A DNA stretch of 48,475 bases, from contig LCKI01000006.1 in the NCBI GenBank assembly GCA_001001345.1, positions 1 to 48,475 on the forward strand, given 5' to 3'. The translations under genes were made by a program, and so were the position numbers. Shown here piece after piece: positions 45,969 through 48,475 of this stretch. Position 1 is the stretch's first letter. Every line of letters begins with the position of its first letter. This stretch comes from Parcubacteria group bacterium GW2011_GWC1_45_14 (lineage in GTDB: Bacteria > Patescibacteriota > Minisyncoccia > Moranbacterales > GWC2-37-73). The notes under the pieces are model-generated. The model did not search any database. It worked only from the letters and a program-made list of their open reading frames with translations, and was not told the origin of the DNA.

Positions 45969-46337
45969 TCATTCGACAGTCACCTGCATATAAAAGATGA
46001 GATGGGAAAGCTCCGCCGAAAAAGCGCAAATATGCTCAACATCCCTTTTATCGAGTCTTGCCACGAGACTATTTCCGGCCGCTCGCTTCAAGCCGAAAAA
46101 AATAAGATAGAGCGCTTTTTCTTTATCTTCTTTGGAATATTCGGAAGACAGGACTGAAATGATCGCTTCCTGAATCTTTTCTCCCTTCTTTCCTCTCTGG
46201 AAATCGTCCTCTTTGAGATTCCTGAGTTGGTTGTTTATGTCGTACAGCTGACCGGGAGCCAAGTGCCTTTCACCCTTGCCTCCTCTGACAAGAAAATCGA
46301 CGCGTTCTTTTTCCGGAAGTGAAAATATGTCCACCAT
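45969..46337 (-). CDS. Hypothetical protein (122 aa)
   Basis: Minus ORF with upstream SD (gaggag) and own terminator. Confidence 0.65.
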   Translation of the reverse strand: MVDIFSLPEKERVDFLVRGGKGERHLAPGQLYDINNQLRNLKEDDFQRGKKGEKIQEAIISVLSSEYSKEDKEKALYLIFFGLKRAAGNSLVARLDKRDVEHICAFSAELSHLIFYMQVTVE

Positions 46338-46390
46338 ACGATTTCTCCTCTTCGAAGTGATTAGTAATTTAATGAGTCCGACAAAAGAAA

Positions 46391-46729
46391 CTATTCATCC
46401 TCTGCCATGCGATTGTTTCTACGAATTTCCCTTAGTTGCAACCAAAGATCCGCTAATCCGTTGGTATCAGCCTCGGCTTTCTTGAACCGTGCTATGATCC
46501 TGCTCGATTCCTTTTTCTTTTCCGATTCGGAAAGTTGGTCGCTTTCATTAATACGGATTAATCCAACATCCAACCCGCAGGGTCTGCTTCCCTCGATCCA
46601 GCGCCTCAAAATCAATTTATTTTTAAGCTCCCTGAAAGTAAATTTAACGAAGATGCTCAATAAGAGCGTATAAAGGAAAAAATATGGCGAAGTAGGAATA
46701 CAAATCTCAACTATTCCAAATTCGTGCAT
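46391..46729 (-). CDS. Hypothetical protein (112 aa) with N-terminal TM
   Basis: SD GAGGAGG upstream; FFLYTLLLSIFVKF TM. Confidence 0.65.
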   Translation of the reverse strand: MHEFGIVEICIPTSPYFFLYTLLLSIFVKFTFRELKNKLILRRWIEGSRPCGLDVGLIRINESDQLSESEKKKESSRIIARFKKAEADTNGLADLWLQLREIRRNNRMAEDE

Positions 46730-46853
46730 TTAAATACCTCCTCTATAGTGTTGTTCTATTTTATTGTCAAAATACGGTACTGAATTCTATCAAAATATGA
46801 CAAAAACACAAGGAGAAACTTGAATATCGAAACTCGAACACGCCTAAAAAAAC

Positions 46854-46883
46854 AGAACCCGGGGGGAAATCCTCCCGGGTTCT
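46854..46883 (-). terminator. Intrinsic terminator
   Basis: Minus AGAACCCGGGAGGATTTCCCCCCGGGTTCT followed by a T run. Confidence 0.88.
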
Positions 46884-46901
46884 TGGTTTGCCACCTATCT
46901 T

Positions 46902-47162
46902 TCAAAAGAAACGGGGCAAGGTTCCGACAACCGTACCATCGGCTGCGGAAAAGACCAACTGCTCTCCTTCGTCTTCGCAAAAAATCGGAGTCCGGGGATC
47001 ATACCCTGAAGGCAACACCTTGATTGGTGGAAAAACGTAGGAATTGTATTGATCGACAACTTCCATTAACTTGCCGATCGTACCGGGAATAATGACATGT
47101 GATGAAACATCGACTTCCCTCCTTTTCAGATCAATTGCCACATTGCCTTCCAATACCTGCAT
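46902..47162 (-). CDS. Hypothetical protein (86 aa)
   Basis: MQVLEGNVAIDLKRREVDVSSHVIIPGTIGKLMEVVDQY...; strong SD AAGGAGG. Confidence 0.6.
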   Translation of the reverse strand: MQVLEGNVAIDLKRREVDVSSHVIIPGTIGKLMEVVDQYNSYVFPPIKVLPSGYDPRTPIFCEDEGEQLVFSAADGTVVGTLPRFF

Positions 47163-47304
47163 CTTCGCATCCTCCTTGAGTTGGTTTTTTGCCGCTTTTT
47201 TAGTTATGGAAAAGGTACTATAAGAAAACATTATCAATTATAAATCCTATTCGCCGTCGCGTCAAAACTACGCATAAAAACGCTCTTCGTGCCCGGCATT
47301 TAAA

Positions 47305-47339
47305 ACGACCCCGCCTCGGCATTTGCCTGGCGGGGTCGT
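47305..47339 (-). terminator. Intrinsic terminator
   Basis: ACGACCCCGCC ... GGCGGGGTCGT followed by TTT on minus. Confidence 0.85.
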
Positions 47340-47348
47340 ATGTGCGGT

Positions 47349-47684
47349 TCAAAAACTTCGTTTGCTGATAAACTCGATCAGCTGCATCTTTCTTTCCTCC
47401 GGGAGGCCTTTCGATGCCCGAATCTCCTTCTGTAGAAAACTGATTTTTTCCTGGAAAAATAATTTGCAATTTTTCAATGTTCTGCGGATCAGATCGCAAT
47501 GCTGGGCCACCTGTTCCTCGGAACAATTTCCCATCTCCTGCTCTTTCAAAATGCTCCGCATAAGGGATTTAAGATCGCCGCTCCCACTTAAAAAGCCGTA
47601 TTTCAGATTTTCAGGAAACATCTCGGCGAAATCCAGCATGCAGATCGCAAGAGGCACTACTTCCTCGGGAAAAATCTTATCCAT
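47349..47684 (-). CDS. Hypothetical protein (111 aa)
   Basis: Minus ORF, SD GGAGGAG, own terminator. Confidence 0.6.
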   Translation of the reverse strand: MDKIFPEEVVPLAICMLDFAEMFPENLKYGFLSGSGDLKSLMRSILKEQEMGNCSEEQVAQHCDLIRRTLKNCKLFFQEKISFLQKEIRASKGLPEERKMQLIEFISKRSF

Positions 47685-47814
47685 AATCTCCTCCGCGCTA
47701 TGGGTTATGGTTTTATATCCGATCGCTATTTGTTCCGTTTTAATGTCAACTGGTTTTCAAAAAAGGATACCACCCGAAGCGCAGAAAAGCAAGAAGGAGC
47801 GGGATAAAAAGAAA

Positions 47815-47837
47815 AGGGTGGGAAAATTTCCCACCCT
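47815..47837 (-). terminator. Intrinsic terminator
   Basis: AGGGTGGGAAAATTTCCCACCCT with a T-rich tract on minus. Confidence 0.85.
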
Positions 47838-47867
47838 CTCGGTAACTTCAGCACCGTTGGCCGATTG

Positions 47868-48251
47868 TCACGCCGACCCAACCCATCTTGCAAGCTTTTC
47901 TCTTCCTTGTTCATCGATGTTTTTCTGTAATGACACCCAAACAATATCGTTAACATTACTCCTGATATAAATCGCCGTCTGGACTGAAATATACACATCG
48001 GCCCCTCTGACCAGTCCCTTGACCACATCAGCAAGTCTTTCGAAATCCAGGTTGTTTACGGAATATTCGCGCAATTTCGCCAAGCTTCTAGCGACATCTC
48101 CCTGGCTTAATCCGCACGGGAGACGCTCGGCACGGCGCGCAGCTTGAAAAATACAAACGATAAAATCCGGACCCCGAATACCAAACAAGTCCAACTCGTC
48201 ATTACTGCTTTCCGTTACTGGCATTACGGAAACGGCGTATGTACTGCTCAT
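47868..48251 (-). CDS. Hypothetical protein (127 aa)
   Basis: Minus ORF, SD GAGGAG upstream, own terminator. Confidence 0.6.
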   Translation of the reverse strand: MSSTYAVSVMPVTESSNDELDLFGIRGPDFIVCIFQAARRAERLPCGLSQGDVARSLAKLREYSVNNLDFERLADVVKGLVRGADVYISVQTAIYIRSNVNDIVWVSLQKNIDEQGREKLARWVGSA

Positions 48252-48413
48252 CTCTTCAATCTCCTCTCTGATTGATTAGGTTGATATATTCGTGCTTCCT
48301 AAATAGGAAACATTCTTTTTGCAAGGTACTGACTCACCAGACATATTACAACACAAGCGCAAAATTGTCAATACCAACGTAATAGCCCAATAGCTTGGAA
48401 ACGTTTTGGTATA

Positions 48414-48420
48414 CTAAACA
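48414..48420 (+). promoter_or_regulatory. Possible extended -10 promoter element
   Basis: TGGTATACT around 48409-48417, about 30 nt upstream of the ATG at 48446; lies in the inverted repeat GAAACGTT...AACGTTTC. Confidence 0.35.
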
Positions 48421-48445
48421 GTCACCAAATTAACGTTTCAAACAT

Positions 48446-48475
48446 ATGGCATATACAACCAATCCCAAAATTCCC
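48446..48475 (+). CDS. N-terminus of a protein truncated by window edge (MAYTTNPKIP...), possibly a transposase/HTH protein
   Basis: ATG with ten open codons to window end; MAYTTNP start is reminiscent of CPR transposase-like/HTH proteins from memory. Confidence 0.35.
   Translation, partial: MAYTTNPKIP

Noticed and set aside
44500-48300. Integron-like cassette array (attC sites) hypothesis
   Set aside because: The palindromes between the small genes are intrinsic terminators with T-tracts; no conserved attC R-box/L-box (RYYYAAC/GTTRRRY) pairs and no integrase seen.
1-48475. tRNA, rRNA, tmRNA or RNase P RNA genes
   Set aside because: Scanned intergenic regions by eye for T-loop/anticodon patterns and known signatures; none convincing.

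Overview
The window looks like a gene-dense, mostly minus-strand fragment of a Candidate Phyla Radiation (Patescibacteria/Parcubacteria-like) genome. That placement rests on protein families I recognise (DUF4012 proteins, a wHTH-Cas2-like protein, small surface proteins), not on a search. The standard code fits: TAA, TAG and TGA all serve as normal stops. Contents, left to right: rplI (partial), galU, dTDP-rhamnose genes (rmlA/D/B/C) interleaved with glyA; two DUF4012 proteins; two chain-length-regulator-like membrane proteins; a secreted/surface block with a sortase beside a sortable low-complexity substrate; a protease-dead HtrA paralogue; clpB; an intact htrA; ferredoxin; a PpiC foldase; an FtsB-like protein; lepA; murJ; three GT4 glycosyltransferases; a DedA protein; a broken recJ; an ADP-forming acyl-CoA synthetase; a plus-strand pair of zinc-ribbon lipoprotein-like genes; a Cas2-like wHTH protein; dnaJ; and a right-hand run of small orphan genes, each with its own terminator. 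I found no rRNA, tRNA or CRISPR array. The most interesting signals are: (1) a related palindromic element read in two different frames inside two unrelated genes; (2) the sortase/VPATG-substrate pair, with an intrinsic-terminator-like hairpin inside the sortase 5' coding region; (3) an HtrA paralogue with all three catalytic residues replaced, near an intact HtrA; (4) an intergenic array of consecutive hairpins with a shared CC-TCT-GG apex; (5) several dispersed or palindromic intergenic elements; (6) disrupted genes (recJ, a TIM-barrel gene, and an orphan gene with an early amber codon).
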